Shown piece by piece: positions 36,674-48,915 of a stretch of DNA of 64,000 nt. Source of the DNA: Rhizopus arrhizus (taxonomy: Eukaryota; Mucoromycota; Mucoromycetes; Mucorales; Rhizopodaceae); assembly GCA_024220505.1 (NCBI GenBank), contig JAKZZE010000009.1, forward strand, positions 506,001 to 570,000. Reading direction: 5' to 3'. Numbering within the stretch: the stretch's first letter is position 1; every line of letters begins with the position of its first letter. A program made the position numbers and the translations under genes. Under the pieces are notes generated by a model. The model was not told the DNA's origin. It made no database searches and saw only the letters and a program-made list of their open reading frames with translations.

Positions 36674-38685
36674 TTAGCTTTTAAAATACTTAATCCAACG
36701 TAAACAATCTTTATGAGGTTGAATTTGAAAATAAATAAATGCTCTAGCATAAAATGTCAGAGGGTATAATAATTGGAGTATTGCGGTTTGAATTTGGGAA
36801 CCATGTTCCTCGCGTCCAACGCGTGTGAGCATCAGCATCGTCATCATGAGATGGTGATCTTTGGTAAGCCGAGCTTTTTGTTTTTTTTTTGCTCGGGTCT
36901 CTTTCTTAACAGCCGCATTCAACAGTTTAGCATTTTTTACAGCCTGATTCTAGTCTTTTTTTTTAGTATAGTAATAGAGAAAAGAGTTTAATGAACCAAC
37001 TTACCTTCATATAATTTAATCTTGGCAAACACTTCTTCCTTAACTGTTGTAAATCTTCAACATGATTAGGGATTAGTATAGATCCGACATATTGAACAGT
37101 GTAAAGGCCAGGTGCAACCAGTCTCATAATTTTCAACTCCCCATCCAACCCTGCCGCTTGAAAACTTGGTATAATCAATCTGCGAGCATCCGATCTACTG
37201 ATGCATTTCCTATTGACAATACTATCTAAAATGACCTTTGATTCGCGTAAAACTTTCTGATGATCATCTGAAAATTTACCCGGGCCAGATGATCCGTTCG
37301 CAAATTCGCCAGTTGAGATATCATGTGCAGTTCCCTCAATGTTCGTCACTACACGCATGTCCACACGATCACCAATCTTTTCTTCTTCACACAACCTTTT
37401 TCTTGCTGTCGTTGATATCTGCGGGACAGAGTCACCCCTTTGTTTGTGTTCAGTATCATATAAACCAATGCATAAGTCAATAACTTACCATTTCAAATAC
37501 AAATCACGATTGTTAAAAATAGAGGACATGATTGGTGTCCAAACTTCGCCTACGAAATCTTGTTCAGTTGGCGATTTAACTAGTTCATTCTTCAATATAG
37601 AATTATGTTTGTTGAGAAGACGAATCCTATTAATTACTATTAGAAAGGTTTACTTATTCTGTTTTTTTAAGACTTACACATGTGCGTAAATTTCAAAATA
37701 CGCTTCATCTGGTGTAAATGCATACTGTATTTGGAGCTTGAGACAGAGCTGGTATGCTTTTTTCAAATCATCAACAGCCATCTACCGATATGTCTATTTA
37801 ATTTCTACGCATTATAAAAAAGTATAGACAAACCTGTTCGATTTTTAACAAATCTCTTTCTATGCAGTCGGGTAATGGGGGCATTTCTCTTGAGACGTAG
37901 ACATTATTCTTTAGCTGCTTCCATGCTTCTTTGGTAAATAAAAATTTTTGTGATCCTTTCGAATCACTATTGTTCGATAAGTCACAAATGGAATTAAGAC
38001 CGAGGATGACAATATTCTTTTGTTCCTTATCAAGATTGGCGTATACTTTTGCTGCTTTTGCTCTCTTTATTGCTTCTGTTTTTATAATTGAGCCTGCACT
38101 TCTTTTCATTCCTGTCAACATCATCCCATCGATTTCGTAGAATTCGTCATTTTCGTTTTCTGTCCTTTGGGACCTGGTATTATAACTTTTATATGATTTT
38201 TGCACCTCGTTTAGAGCATTTATATTTTGTTCCATGGCATTTTGACAAGAAGTTCTTTGCAATTTTAACACGTTCCAGTAATTTATTACTGGGTCACTGC
38301 GTAGTATCTAGAGAAGTTTTATAAGCGAATAAACACTGGTAATCGTTATTTAGATCAACTGATTCTTACCCGGAAGTCACTAACGGCTATAGTAGACGCT
38401 AAATGTTGCAAAGCTGTTTCATTTGTTGCATCAGTAAGGATATCATGAACGGTATCCTCGATTTCTTTTTCGATCAATACACGATCGTTGGGGTCTGGTT
38501 GCAATGCTTTTAGTAACTCTAAGAAATCAAAGTTTTTGTTGACATAATTTCTCTCAAGATATTGTTTCACTGTTAGTGGCCTAATATATTGTTATACTCA
38601 TATTGTTATAGTCAGCTCTTTCGCGTACAAGTTTTATCACTTACTGCATGTTATAATGCAAAATATTGGTTGTCTTGTCCATCAT
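36674..38685 (-). CDS. Seven-exon lineage-specific gene of unknown function
   Basis: Exons 38685..38645, 38580..38370, 38307..37834, 37781..37678, 37626..37489, 37437..37005 and 36943..36674 close in frame (556 aa). Exon 6 must use the acceptor AAAG at 37438, because the later CAG gives a stop. Features are helical N-terminal sequence (FDFLELLKALQPDPNDR), a Lys/Arg-rich patch (IIKTEAIKRAKAAKVYA), and MSSIFNNRDLYLKWGD followed by a mixed alpha/beta part (ISRSDARRLIIPSFQAAGLD, GLYTVQYVGSILIPNH). At the A10 run in exon 7 the other frame gives a more natural acidic ending (DDDADAHTRWTRGTWFPNSN, stop at 36744-36746), so the annotated C-terminus may be one base out of frame. I recall similar repeated genes in Mucorales but know no function. 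Confidence 0.55.
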
Positions 38686-38693
38686 CTTACATC

Positions 38694-39640
38694 AATTGTA
38701 GATAGAAAATTAATCAAGTTTTCTAAATATCCTGTTTGAATTTGCTGCAACGACTTAGGAAAACAAAAAGAAGAAACATCCTCTAGTTTGTACTCTTTTT
38801 TCTTTGGTAAACTTATAACAGAGAGTTTTCCACTGAAGCGAGCTACTTGGATTATTGTCATCTTTATAAGGGAACATCTTGGGCACGGATATACGGTACT
38901 TCCATTATAAAAGTGTTAAGATGACACTTTGATGCAATGGTGGACTTAAGTTTGTCTTTGTATATCTTTTTTACTGTTGCTTTCTTAGCCATCTCTCCAG
39001 TACAGCTATCGACTATATTTTCATCATCTTGTATCATCACCAACCGCAAATCCAACTTAAATTTTTGACCAGCTTTTTTACAACTGCCGCTTATGGTGTC
39101 GCCCCTAAAAATAGTTAGACGAAGAATAAGTTGCATAAAGTCACAATAAGATATTTACCATCGCAATAAAATATCTTGTTTTCTTCCTAAAAACGATTCA
39201 AAGATGTAGCTCCAGAATTTGTATTGGTAATCTGCTTCCGAATACATCTCAATGAACTGCTTCGAGAAGGCCCACGGACGGTCCACATGCATGTCAAGAC
39301 TAAGCGGAATTATTTTTAATAAGTGCTTTAAAAATATTTATAACTTTTGATTAACTTACATGTAAAGATAGATATTCTGAATGACTTTCTCTTGCATGTT
39401 TTGTGGATTATAGCTTTTAGTAGTATTTATAACATCAACAAATTTTTTCAGAGTCTTGACCTATATGTAAAAGCAATGGTTTTATTAGTCACCAGAGATC
39501 ATTTTTTATCATATGAAAATGACCTTTTTGAACTGAGTAGCTATTTTTTCGATGTTCTGCCCATCATTTATCTTGATTGATGATTTATTGTTTGAGCTTA
39601 AAACGATATTATTTTTCAGCAAACTATAAAATACAAAGTT
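38694..39640 (-). pseudogene. Lineage-specific multicopy gene, 5' truncated and frameshifted
   Basis: Exon-like blocks on the minus strand: about 39625-39521 (ending NIEKIATQFKK), 39459-39357 (VKTLKKFVDVINTTKSYN), about 39300-39161 (FIEMYSEADYQYKFWSYIFE), 39108-38866 (GDTISGSCKKAGQKFKLDLR to AQDVPL), then a one-base frame change and MTIIQVARFSGKLSVISLPK with SSFCFPKSLQQIQTGYLENL to 38694. Splice signals separate the blocks. No start codon region is evident and the frame change near 38866 breaks the last exon, so I treat it as a pseudogene. The family is unrecognised. It ends a few bases upstream of the start of the seven-exon gene. Confidence 0.5.
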
Positions 39641-39865
39641 AATACATCTGTAGGGAGAGCCTAGTATGTATATTAATAAATACCCAGCAAAGTATCAGTG
39701 CTTATGAAACGCGCCGTCTTTCTTCTGCTTTTTTCTTTGCCGCTACATAACGAAAAAAGATCAGAACGTGAGTTTGTCAGTACATTTAGAAATATGGGTA
39801 TACCTCATTTCCTTCAATCTAATTGATATAACAAAGTAGATTGTTAGGTAAAAAAAAAGTTTGTC

Positions 39866-40850
39866 TTATAATTTGTTTAGATATATAAACTTACTTCTTT
39901 TCTGAGCTTTTCTAAACCTGCTTTTTTGATTGTATTTTTGTACAAGGTTTTTTCTGCTACTAGAATATTTAGAGTCCGCCAGAATTGCACCACTAGAAGG
40001 GTTGAAGTCGGCTTTGATCGTGATGTTATGGTGGTGGATAAGTTCAGTGAATTCCTTTTCATAATCATTATGAATAAGGATAGCCACAGTGTTACGAGTG
40101 GGGTAATGAATGTCGAGGAGTTGAGCATTATTAACACCAAGTTTTCGGAGTGTAGTACGTAATGTACCCACAGGATACGGGCCTTCGTTGGGAGGTAAAG
40201 GTATTTAAAACCTTGGTTCAAGGAAGGAGGGTGGAAGATACGGGCAGCAGCGGCTTCACGTTGTATACGACGTTGCTCGCGCTGTTGAGGTGATGGTTGC
40301 TTAAGTGCATTGACTCTTGCAGTGTTGTGCCAGGGTGCATCTGGGTAAGCTGTTGGTTGATTACGAGATTCTTGAGGAGTTGGAAATTCCGTAGCATTGG
40401 CTGGTGTTGTTGGAGTCGGGATGCTGTTTATACGAGCTTGGAGATGTTGGATCTCAAGCCGAGCTTGTGAGAGCTCCGAAGTCAGTTTTTCCACAGTTGC
40501 GCACAACTGTTGAATAAGATTGGCTTGGGAATCGTTCGAGGATGGTACAGCAGGTGGGAAGTTGTCAACGAGTGAAGGTGGTGAGGGTTCAGGTTGGGTT
40601 CTTTGTGCAGCTTCGCACACAGTAGGATACATTTCGAAAGCTTTGATGAGTTTACGGCAAGAGGTGCAAGTAAATTGGGGCTGGCATGGCGGCTTAGGTG
40701 AAGAGCCATGGCGATGAAAAGTGGTGGTAGTCTGACATGCTGGGCATCTCAATTGTTTCCGAAATTCTTTGAAGTATCCATTTCAGACAGCTGGTCCTCG
40801 GTGAGGGCTGGGTCTGCAATTTTGTTGTAAGTACCGCGAGCAGGTGGCAT
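39866..40850 (-). pseudogene. LINE ORF1-like (gag-type) fragment
   Basis: From the ATG at 40850 the minus strand reads MPPARGTYNKIADPALTEDQ. A one- or two-base change near 40775 moves to the frame YFKEFRKQLRCPACQ with a CxxC...CxxC zinc-binding region (CPACQ, then CTSCRKL). A coiled coil follows (VEKLTSELSQARLEIQHLQA) and a basic part to about 40185. A second frame change leads to LRTTLRKLGVNNAQLLDIHY and ADFNPSSGAILADS, ending at 39866. Zinc finger plus coiled coil plus RNA-binding-like fold fit a non-LTR retrotransposon ORF1. No ORF2 follows on its 3' side, so it is a 3'-truncated fragment, lying just beyond the poly(A) end of LINE A. Confidence 0.6.
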
Positions 40851-40973
40851 TACAATGTCAAAGGTTGTGATGTTGGAATGTAGTTTTTGTGTAATAACAG
40901 AAGTCTTAGGAATCGCTTGCCAAAAAAGGAAAAATTTATTAAAAGTGTTGGAAAGCGGAAAAAAAGCAAGAGA

Positions 40974-43398
40974 TTTTTTTTTTCTTTTTTAAAGGATTTT
41001 ATTTATTGCTCCGCGTTACCCAAAAGGATTGGTTTCGGTAAGAGGCGGGCGCAAATTAAAAGGATGAATGATAATAAAAGAATGTGTACAATAAAAAAAA
41101 GACAAAGTTGATAGAGGAGTACTAATCGAGGTCACCTTCTTCAGCGATATGTTGTTGGACATTGTTGCGGATAGCCTGTAGTACAGTGCTTGACAAGAAC
41201 GGTTGTTGGTTGAAAATGCTTTGCCAGTGGCATTTCCAAACTTGGCCAAGGGCAATGATGAGGACTGATTCTGCGGTGATACCGGAGGATTGACAGTAGG
41301 AAACAGAGTAGTAGTCTAATGTGGTAAAGGCTTTAAAAATATCTTGCGTATCCACCGTTGGCCATAGGAATTCGCGAACAAGACCTTGCCAAACGACTTG
41401 TTTGACCGGGTAATCGAAGAGAAAGTGTTGCAAGGAATCGACAGTAGATGCACAAAATGAACAATTAGGAGTATCGAATTTGTCGAGAAAGAATTTGTGA
41501 AGTATATCTTTATGCGGTATTTTTTTGTTGATAAGCCGATAAATAACATTTCGTTGTGTTGCAGTAAGATGAAGACTCCAAAAGGCCAACCAACGCTGAG
41601 GAAGAATATCTGTCAAGTACTTCGGTGCAGTGTTGAGTTGGTTGCAGGTTTTGCGAAATATTTTTGTTGTCACATCGGTGAAGCTTTTGGTGGAAGGAAG
41701 TGTGAATTGCAAGCAGTCGACGAATGGGGTAAAACTGAGCTGTGGTGGATCCTCGTCGATAGATATATCTATTTGTTGAGGGTGAGATGCATCTGGTATG
41801 CAATGCTTACCAAAAAAGTAACTGAGGAACAACTTGCTGGCTTCGACACCACGGAAGATCTTGTTGGCAGCTCGTTTAAATCGGTTGTCCATATCAGCAT
41901 GTGGGATTCTTGCAATCGTGTGTGTTTGAGGATTGTACTGAAATAGATCTTGTACTTTCATCTGACCACAGATCGAAGGAAACTTGAAACGTTGTTCAGG
42001 ATGTATGAAAATGTCTTGGATGGGCAATAGTAAACATGCGTGTGGATTGAGCTCCATTGTGCTGAAATTCCTTGGAATTAAATCAATTGACTTGGTTAGC
42101 AGGTTGCAAATGTTGAATAAACGAAGTTGAGTTGACCTCCGCCCTTCTTGAAACAAAAGAGGTATTACATGGTGCTGCGTGTTGTACGTGTTTTTCAAGT
42201 GTATCCGTAACAATCTTGTAACTTTCGAAGGTCGAGATCGTTGTCTGGTAACCAATAGTGGTTGGATCCATCGAAAGTATAAGACAGCTTGCTGAATGTG
42301 AGGGTCAATCAGGTTAAGGCCATCAAGATGCTTTGGAAGAGTCAATATGCTCCATTTTATCCGCGGAAAGATTCCTTGGTTCATAAATTTGGATACTACT
42401 GAGCGAATTTTGGAGATATCTGATTTAGTTATAGGAGTTACCCGAAACAGATACCAGCACATAGAGAGTAGCAGAGAATTGACAATTGTTGCTCGACCAA
42501 GTATCAATAAGGAACGAGTTGAGTGCAGTAAAGCAATCTGTTTGATCTTGTTGGTAAACTGAGACATGAATGTGCGACGTTGGAGGCTGGACTGTATCAA
42601 TGGGAAACCAAGATACACGATAGGATCTGGATTTGTTGGTAGATGAATTCGAGGTATATTCATATCAGCTAGATCTCGCCCCCAATAGCTAGAGTGGTCG
42701 CGACCTGATAGCGAGATGGTTTCCACTTTGTTGTAATTGATGCGAGCATTAGAAGATTGACTATAAACTTCTATACGATGTTTTAACCTGGAGAGATCCT
42801 GTAAGCTCTTGATGAATACGAGCGTATCATCAGCATAGCAAAGGATCTTGACGTTCACCGAAGTGTCAGTAGAGCCGCCAGTAACAAGATGAGGTTGTAA
42901 AGCCATAATATAGCCAGAGTAGGTAGAGTCTTGTAGAACTGACCGTAAAAATTGCTCCAAAGCAAGATTGTATAGGATGGGTGATATGGGGTCGCCCTGT
43001 TTCAAGCCTCTTCGTTTAAAAACATCAGCTGAAATAAACCATTAACGTTGATCTTGATACGGTTGTTGGCAAGCATGGTGATGATGCTGTTCACAATTGA
43101 AGCTGGAAAGCCCCAAGTAAGCATGACTTGCTCCAAGTAATGTAAATTGATCCGATCATACGCTTTCTCCTGATCTAGTAGTAAGGCTAGGCTCTTATCG
43201 TCAGAGGAAGATTGGCAGGCAGCGTGTTCCATTATGACTTGAGTGATCATTCCATTTTCTGCAATATAGCGACCAGGTATGAAGCCAAGTTGATTCTCAT
43301 TGACAATCTTGCGAGAGACACGCATAACCCGGCTGTTGACAAGCCGAGTAAATATCTTTGTATCAGTATTTACCAATGAAATCGGACGGTAATTTTTC
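40974..43398 (-). mobile_element. Non-LTR retrotransposon LINE A, 5' truncated
   Basis: Minus-strand element with the reverse transcriptase and C-terminal part of ORF2, and a 3' tail rich in A (plus-strand T run at about 40974-40990). The 5' end is cut inside the RT at about 43398, where LINE B begins on the opposite strand. No endonuclease or ORF1 is left. Confidence 0.8.
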
Positions 43399-43404
43399 AT
43401 TTGA
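41122..43404 (-). pseudogene. LINE A ORF2 remnant (reverse transcriptase)
   Basis: Two overlapping frames. About 43404-43010 reads MKNYRPISLVNTDTKIFTRL, GFIPGRYIAENGM and LLDQEKAYDRINLHY (motif A). Then a frameshift at about 43005 leads to KQGDPISPILYNLALEQFLR (motif B) and ILCYADDTLVFI (motif C), the thumb, and a terminal Cys/His region (CSFCASTVDSLQHFLFDYP, with the last Cys replaced by Tyr) ending at 41122. The catalytic YADD is intact, but the frameshift and lost 5' half make the copy inactive. Confidence 0.85.
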
Positions 43405-44428
43405 GTCAAGTGACATAAGAACATCTTTTACTACTCAAGCCGTATATTATGAGAATTCTAGACTCCGTTTTCTCCCCTGTAAAGCCTTGGAAGGTGAAGG
43501 TGAGGTTGTACAACTCAATTTGTCTGAGCTTCCACCTCTGGGAAAAGATCAGATTACATCTGAACTTAGTGAAGCCTTGACCAAATTCGGTAATATTATG
43601 GATTTTGGACTTAAATATGAATCATCTCGAGGTTTCTTTACATGATTAGGTTATGCAGTTATTCAACGTCCTAAAGATAACTCCTTTAACAAGCTTGAAC
43701 ATATTATATACTTTAACGGCGGTAAAGAATTTTGTTACGCCACTTTTCCCGATATGCCTGTCTGGTGTCGCTATTACCACTCAGAAGGTCATACTAAGTA
43801 TGAATATGCTAAATCCAAAGCACGTATTTTATGTTATTCTTGTGACAAGTATGGTCACATGTCCAAGGAATGTCCATCTCCTGCTCGCTCAAAAAATAAT
43901 GGTACTAAACCTTTCAAGAAACAAAGAAAGATCAACCGTTCATCTGAGCAGGTAGAAGACATCGATAGTCAATCAACTGCGCAACTTCCACCATCCCACG
44001 AATTACTCAAATCTCAATGGGCTCCACCCAAGTCTCCAACAACCTTATATAATAGCACGCAGACTCAATCAATAGTAGAAGATCAGTCCTTCCTTTCATC
44101 CAACCCTTTTGAAGCATTACATGAGAAGAGTAAGGAAGGTGACGATGAGGAAAAAGAGGACGAAGAAATGAATGATCCTGATTATGATCCTAAAGGTGAT
44201 GACGAGGATTCCAGCACTGATGATGATAATGATTCGGTTCAAGAAATTAGCCCAGAGGAAGTGGATATTTTAATGAAAGATGTGGATGATGATATTGACA
44301 ATGTGGATAGTAACATTACAAGTAGTGCATCGACATCTGTAAAATTAATAACATATGTGAGCTCTCCTAATCAACAGGAACTCCCGGCCGAGCAATCGTC
44401 TCAGCCAGCACTTTCAAATAGTATTTAA
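43399..44428 (+). pseudogene. LINE B ORF1 (CCHC zinc-knuckle protein)
   Basis: The frame runs from the junction (FESSDIRTSFTTQAVYYENS) through a fold typical of LINE gag-like proteins (VVQLNLSELPPLGKDQITSE). A TGA at 43643-43645 falls after RGFFT, then the same frame continues to the knuckles. The first knuckle is degraded (CRYYHSEGHTKYEYAKS, two Cys replaced by Tyr); the second is intact (CYSCDKYGHMSKECP). An acidic C-terminal tail follows. The terminal TAA overlaps the ORF2 ATG as TAATG at 44426-44430. Confidence 0.8.
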
Positions 44429-47400
44429 TGAGAGAGAAACATATCTCTTTCAATTATGGTTCTTTAAACAGTAACAGTTTAGTGAAAACCTCTTCAGCAA
44501 CTACACAATCCTTTTATATTCGTTATCTTCGTGAACAACAGTTCGACATTCTCTCTTTACAAGAAACCCATGCCACTCCTTCTACCATTCCTTCTATGGA
44601 TACTCAATTTCAAGCTCAACAAACATTTTGGACTTACTATTGTGGTATCGTCTCCTTTTCCACAAATTGTATATTAACTCAAATTTATACCGATCACATT
44701 TTTACATCGGATCGATTCTTACTCTGTAAGGTACACCATCCACACAACTTCTATGAATCATTCTATATTCTTAATGTCTATGCCCCGGCGGATTCTAATG
44801 GTGCGCAGCGTTCTTTCTTTGAGTCCATGGTTACTTTACTATATGAACTTAATGACATTATTTCCTGGAATAACTTGATTATCTCAGGTGACTTTAATTA
44901 CGATCTTGTGCTCGATATTGATAGCAAACGAGGTCTCTTTAAAACTTCAACAGCATGCACATTTCTATTGGAAAATTTCTTCTTTAATAGTATGATCCAC
45001 AACTCTATGAACAACATATCAACATTTCAACATACAGCCAGCATCACCTCTACTATTGATTACATTTATTTTGGTGGGATTATTAAAAGTCGTCTTATTG
45101 ATAACTCAGTACATTATATACAATCACAATGGTCAGATCATGCAATATTACATGTTGCTTTAGATTTAGGACCTTCAAAACTAGGACCAGGCTTATTTCG
45201 GGGAAATCCATCATATGCATCAAATCCACAGTTTAAAGCACAACTACAACAAAAACTTTCAGTGCTACTTCATCAAACGGAAAAATATCTAATCACGATG
45301 AATGCTCAGGTTCTATGGGAAGAAGTTAAAAAGGTAACCAAAAAGTGGATTAAATTATTTGAAATCAAACATGTTTCTTGGAGAAAATCAGCACTTAAAC
45401 AATTGGAGAGGAAAAGAAATAGGTTTCTTAGATCTAAACCACCAATAGCAACTCGACTTTTAATTCTACCCAAGATTGACAAGATGATCAACACATTACA
45501 ACAAGAACTAGTGGAAATTGCAGCACTGAAGTCTGGCGTGGTATGGAGAGAAAAAGGGGAAAAATCACCAAAGTACCTGAAAACTATACATCATCAACGT
45601 ACGACACAACAGTTCATACCTGGATTACGGGAACCTACCAGTACTAACACTGAACTTCATAACAATACTGATTCATCGGCATCGACTATCAGAGTAGATA
45701 GTCAATCTATGAATAATATTACTCAAAATTTTTATAACCAATTGTACACCAAGGACGAAGTTGAAGATAATCATATTCAGGATTATCTTGATGAAATAAC
45801 CTTTACTAACACTTTATCTAAAGAAGATCAAGAGATACTGACTGAACCTATTTCTGTGGAAGAACTTCAATCTCAAGTCTCCAGGCTATCAGCCAACAGC
45901 AGTCCTGGATCAGATGGGTTAGGATATCCCTACCTGTCACTCTTATTCAATTTAGAAATACTTGAGCCACTCATTCTTCAACTATATCAAGATGCTATAA
46001 ATGGTGTTTTTCCTTCGTCATGGCAAGATATCCGTGTTAGACTATTACCGAAAAAGGGAGATCTGTCATTACTGAAAAACTGGCGACCAATTTCACTAAT
46101 CAATTGTGATGCAAAACTTTTTACTAGAATCTTGGCTCAACGATTAGGAAAAATGATGAACAACATATTAAATAACTATCAAACTGGATTTATTCCTGGT
46201 AGGTTTATTGGAGATAATGGATTTGCACTATCAATGATTCTGGATGAAAGTAGAGGATTGGATTATTCTGGTGTTGGAATTTTATTGGATCAAGAAAAGG
46301 CGTATGATCGAGTACATCCTTTATACTTACGTCGCGTATTAGAACGATTTCACTCTCCCTCAACCATCATAACCTGTATTCTGACTCTGTTTTTTGAAAA
46401 TCAAGTTTATGTCAACGTTAACGGTTTTTTTACTGATCCTATTACTCAACAACGTGGATTAAGACAAGGGGATCCTCTATCACCGTTATTGTTTAACTTA
46501 GTTCTGGAACCTTTTCTATTGCACCTATTACAAGAAGATGGTTTACCTGGATATCAATCTCCGGCTGTACCTTCAGTGAACCCAACTCCTACTATTAAGT
46601 GTTTAGCGTGTGCTGATGATATATGTGTTTTTCTTGATAACCCCGAGGAACTAGGTTTACTTCATTATCATATGAAACGATATTCTGATGTGTCGAACGC
46701 TAAGCTTAATGAAGATAAATCTGAAGCTATATTTCTCAACGGTAAACTGGATGAAGATTGGACTACTGCCCTACACTCTAACAACATCTCCAATTATTAT
46801 CATGATGGATCAGCTAACATTCTTAGATACCTCGGATTTCGTTTTCCATTTAATTCCCACCAAAGAGGTGCCCTTGAAGATACACTGATCAGCACCATCC
46901 ATTAACAATGCGCCATATATAGTCAACGACAATTGTCCATTCAAGGTCGAGTTACTGTAGTGAACATACTTATTCTATCTAAACTCTGATATTGTCTCAG
47001 GCTGTTTCAACCTACAAAAAAATTCTTTCAACGGTTGGGCTCTGCTATTTACCAATTTGTTTGGCAAAAGAAATCCCCTCGCTTAAAGAAAACTTTATTC
47101 TTTATGCCGGCCGAGTATGGTTGCCTGAAGGTTCTAAATCCAATTATTCAACATAAATTATTGCAAAAACAATGGCTTAATTACCTGCTTGATCCGATTG
47201 ACTATCCTTCGTTTGTGTATCCTATCATGGTCAATCACTTATCTCAGTTTAAAAACTCACAAGATTTTCCTCTGCTTCCGTTCTACAATAAAGAATGTCG
47301 TGTTAGTCCTGTCTCTCCTCGCCATTTGTCCATCTGGCCGGTAATCTTTGAAATGTTTGATTATTTCAATGATGACGGTAAAATACAAATGAATCAAGTT

Positions 47401-48294
47401 CCAGTCACTACACTGTTAGCAATGCCATTGAGACATCTTCTCACATATCCCTCTAGTCAGGACTCCGAATGCACTCACTGGACTTTAAAATACGCCAATT
47501 ATGCAGCCAACCTGTTTCTAACCTTTGACATTTCACAACAAAGACTTAGGCTCAAAGTACAAGGTGAATATTCTCGTTTTCCACGGTTATGTCAAAGCCT
47601 CTACAATGAAATTCTTGTCTCTCGTAATATTAAACTCAAGCCTTTTGTTTGGAGTCATATAGTTGCACCTCCTGTAAATAATGCTACAACAATTGAGGAG
47701 TGGAAGATGCATCACCTAGTTACCACAATGAAATCCAATCATCGATGGTACCAATTCTGTCCTCAAACTCTCCGTAATCGCTATCAAATCACTGGAGAAT
47801 CTATGATCCTATTTGGTGCTGCCGACATTAAAGCGTTCTGGCGTACCATCATGTATCCACAAGCCCGTACAATTTTCTTCCGTGCATTCTCAAAGTGTAT
47901 TCCTTCGAAAGATCTTTTATTCAAGTTTACTATCGTATCTTCCCCCATCTGCTCCTTTTGTGATTCTACTGAAGATTCGTTTAAACACTTTCTGGTTCTC
48001 TGTGCTCCAAAACAAGTCATCTGGTATCAAGTCCTATCACATTATTATCCTCATCTATACTTCTCACCTGAAGATCTGATTCTTACTTTAACCTCTCTGG
48101 AAAAACCATACTGGGTACGGTATTGCTCCAAGTATATCCCTATAATTTCCACCATTCTCTGGCAACAATGGAATTTATATTGGTCTCATGGCACTGAAAA
48201 TATCAATCCTATCTCTACAATTGATATTAACAAATCTATTCCTAGGATCGTCTCGCTAATCGAACGGCTCCTTCATCCTATTTCTTCTGACTAA
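44428..48294 (+). pseudogene. LINE B ORF2 (AP endonuclease and reverse transcriptase)
   Basis: One frame of 1,289 codons with two premature stops (TAA 46903-46905, TGA 46987-46989). Endonuclease motifs in order: SLNSNSL, LSLQETHAT (catalytic Glu), FYILNVYAPADS, IISGDFNYDL and SQWSDHAILH (catalytic His). The RT has LPKKGDLSLLKNWRPISLIN, DQEKAYDRVHP, GLRQGDPLSPLLFNL and LACADDICVF, where the usual Tyr of YADD is Cys. The C-terminal Cys/His region CSFCDSTEDSFKHFLVLC is intact. Apart from the two stops, the domains are all preserved. Confidence 0.88.
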
Positions 48295-48429
48295 CTATAG
48301 TCCTTTTCTTCGTCATTTTTTCTACTATTTATCTGCATTCTGTATCATCAAGTACCACCTCTCCGCGCATGTGTGACTTTAAATTATAATTTTATTTAAT
48401 AAAATCAAAATTATTTTACAAAAAAAAAA

Positions 48430-48915
48430 TTCTTTAAAATCGTCACCTTAGCGATACAGAGCGTACTGCAACTTTTTATTTATTTTATTTAGCCCATTTT
48501 TTTTTTTTTTACCATGTTTCTTTTTTACTTTTCTCTTTCACCATCTGATCTAATATGTGCTTTTATTTTTTCTTTACTTTTCTCTTTCACCATCTGATCT
48601 GACATGTGAAGTGCTTTTAATCAATAAAGTGAAATTGAAGTAAGTATAATTAAAATTTACTTAAGAAAATTGTTTATTATATTTAGCTCTTTAACACACT
48701 TTCTTCTTGTTTTTATTTAATAATATCACTTTTGTAATGATATCTCTGCTTAAAATAACAATATATCTGAAGGAACCTGGTCACTATTACTAAATAATAC
48801 CTAATCGTTTAGTTCAATCTTCACTGATATGCTTACGTCACCCTTTGGGAATATTATGGTACTTTATTTTGGTTCTCAGAGCTTTATTTTTTATAATGCA
48901 AATGCATTATGACTG
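48430..48915. other. Spacer between LINE B and the 397-bp array
   Basis: AT-rich DNA without a gene. It contains a short tandem duplication: ACTTTTCTCTTTCACCATCT at about 48527 and again at about 48576. Confidence 0.5.

Larger units (their letters stand above)
43399..48429 (+). mobile_element. Non-LTR retrotransposon LINE B, near full length
   Basis: Plus-strand element with ORF1 (zinc knuckles) and ORF2 (APE endonuclease, RT, C-terminal Cys/His region). It ends in an AT-rich 3' UTR with AATAAAATC and an A9 run at about 48421-48429. The 5' end is truncated at the head-to-head junction with LINE A. Three in-frame stops show it is dead, though the frame is otherwise preserved over almost 5 kb, so the copy is fairly young. 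Confidence 0.85.

Noticed and set aside
39708..39760. Possible spliced tail (AKKKAEERRRVS) for the ORF1-like fragment
   Set aside because: A donor and acceptor can be found, but LINE ORF1 genes are not normally spliced and the join could be chance.
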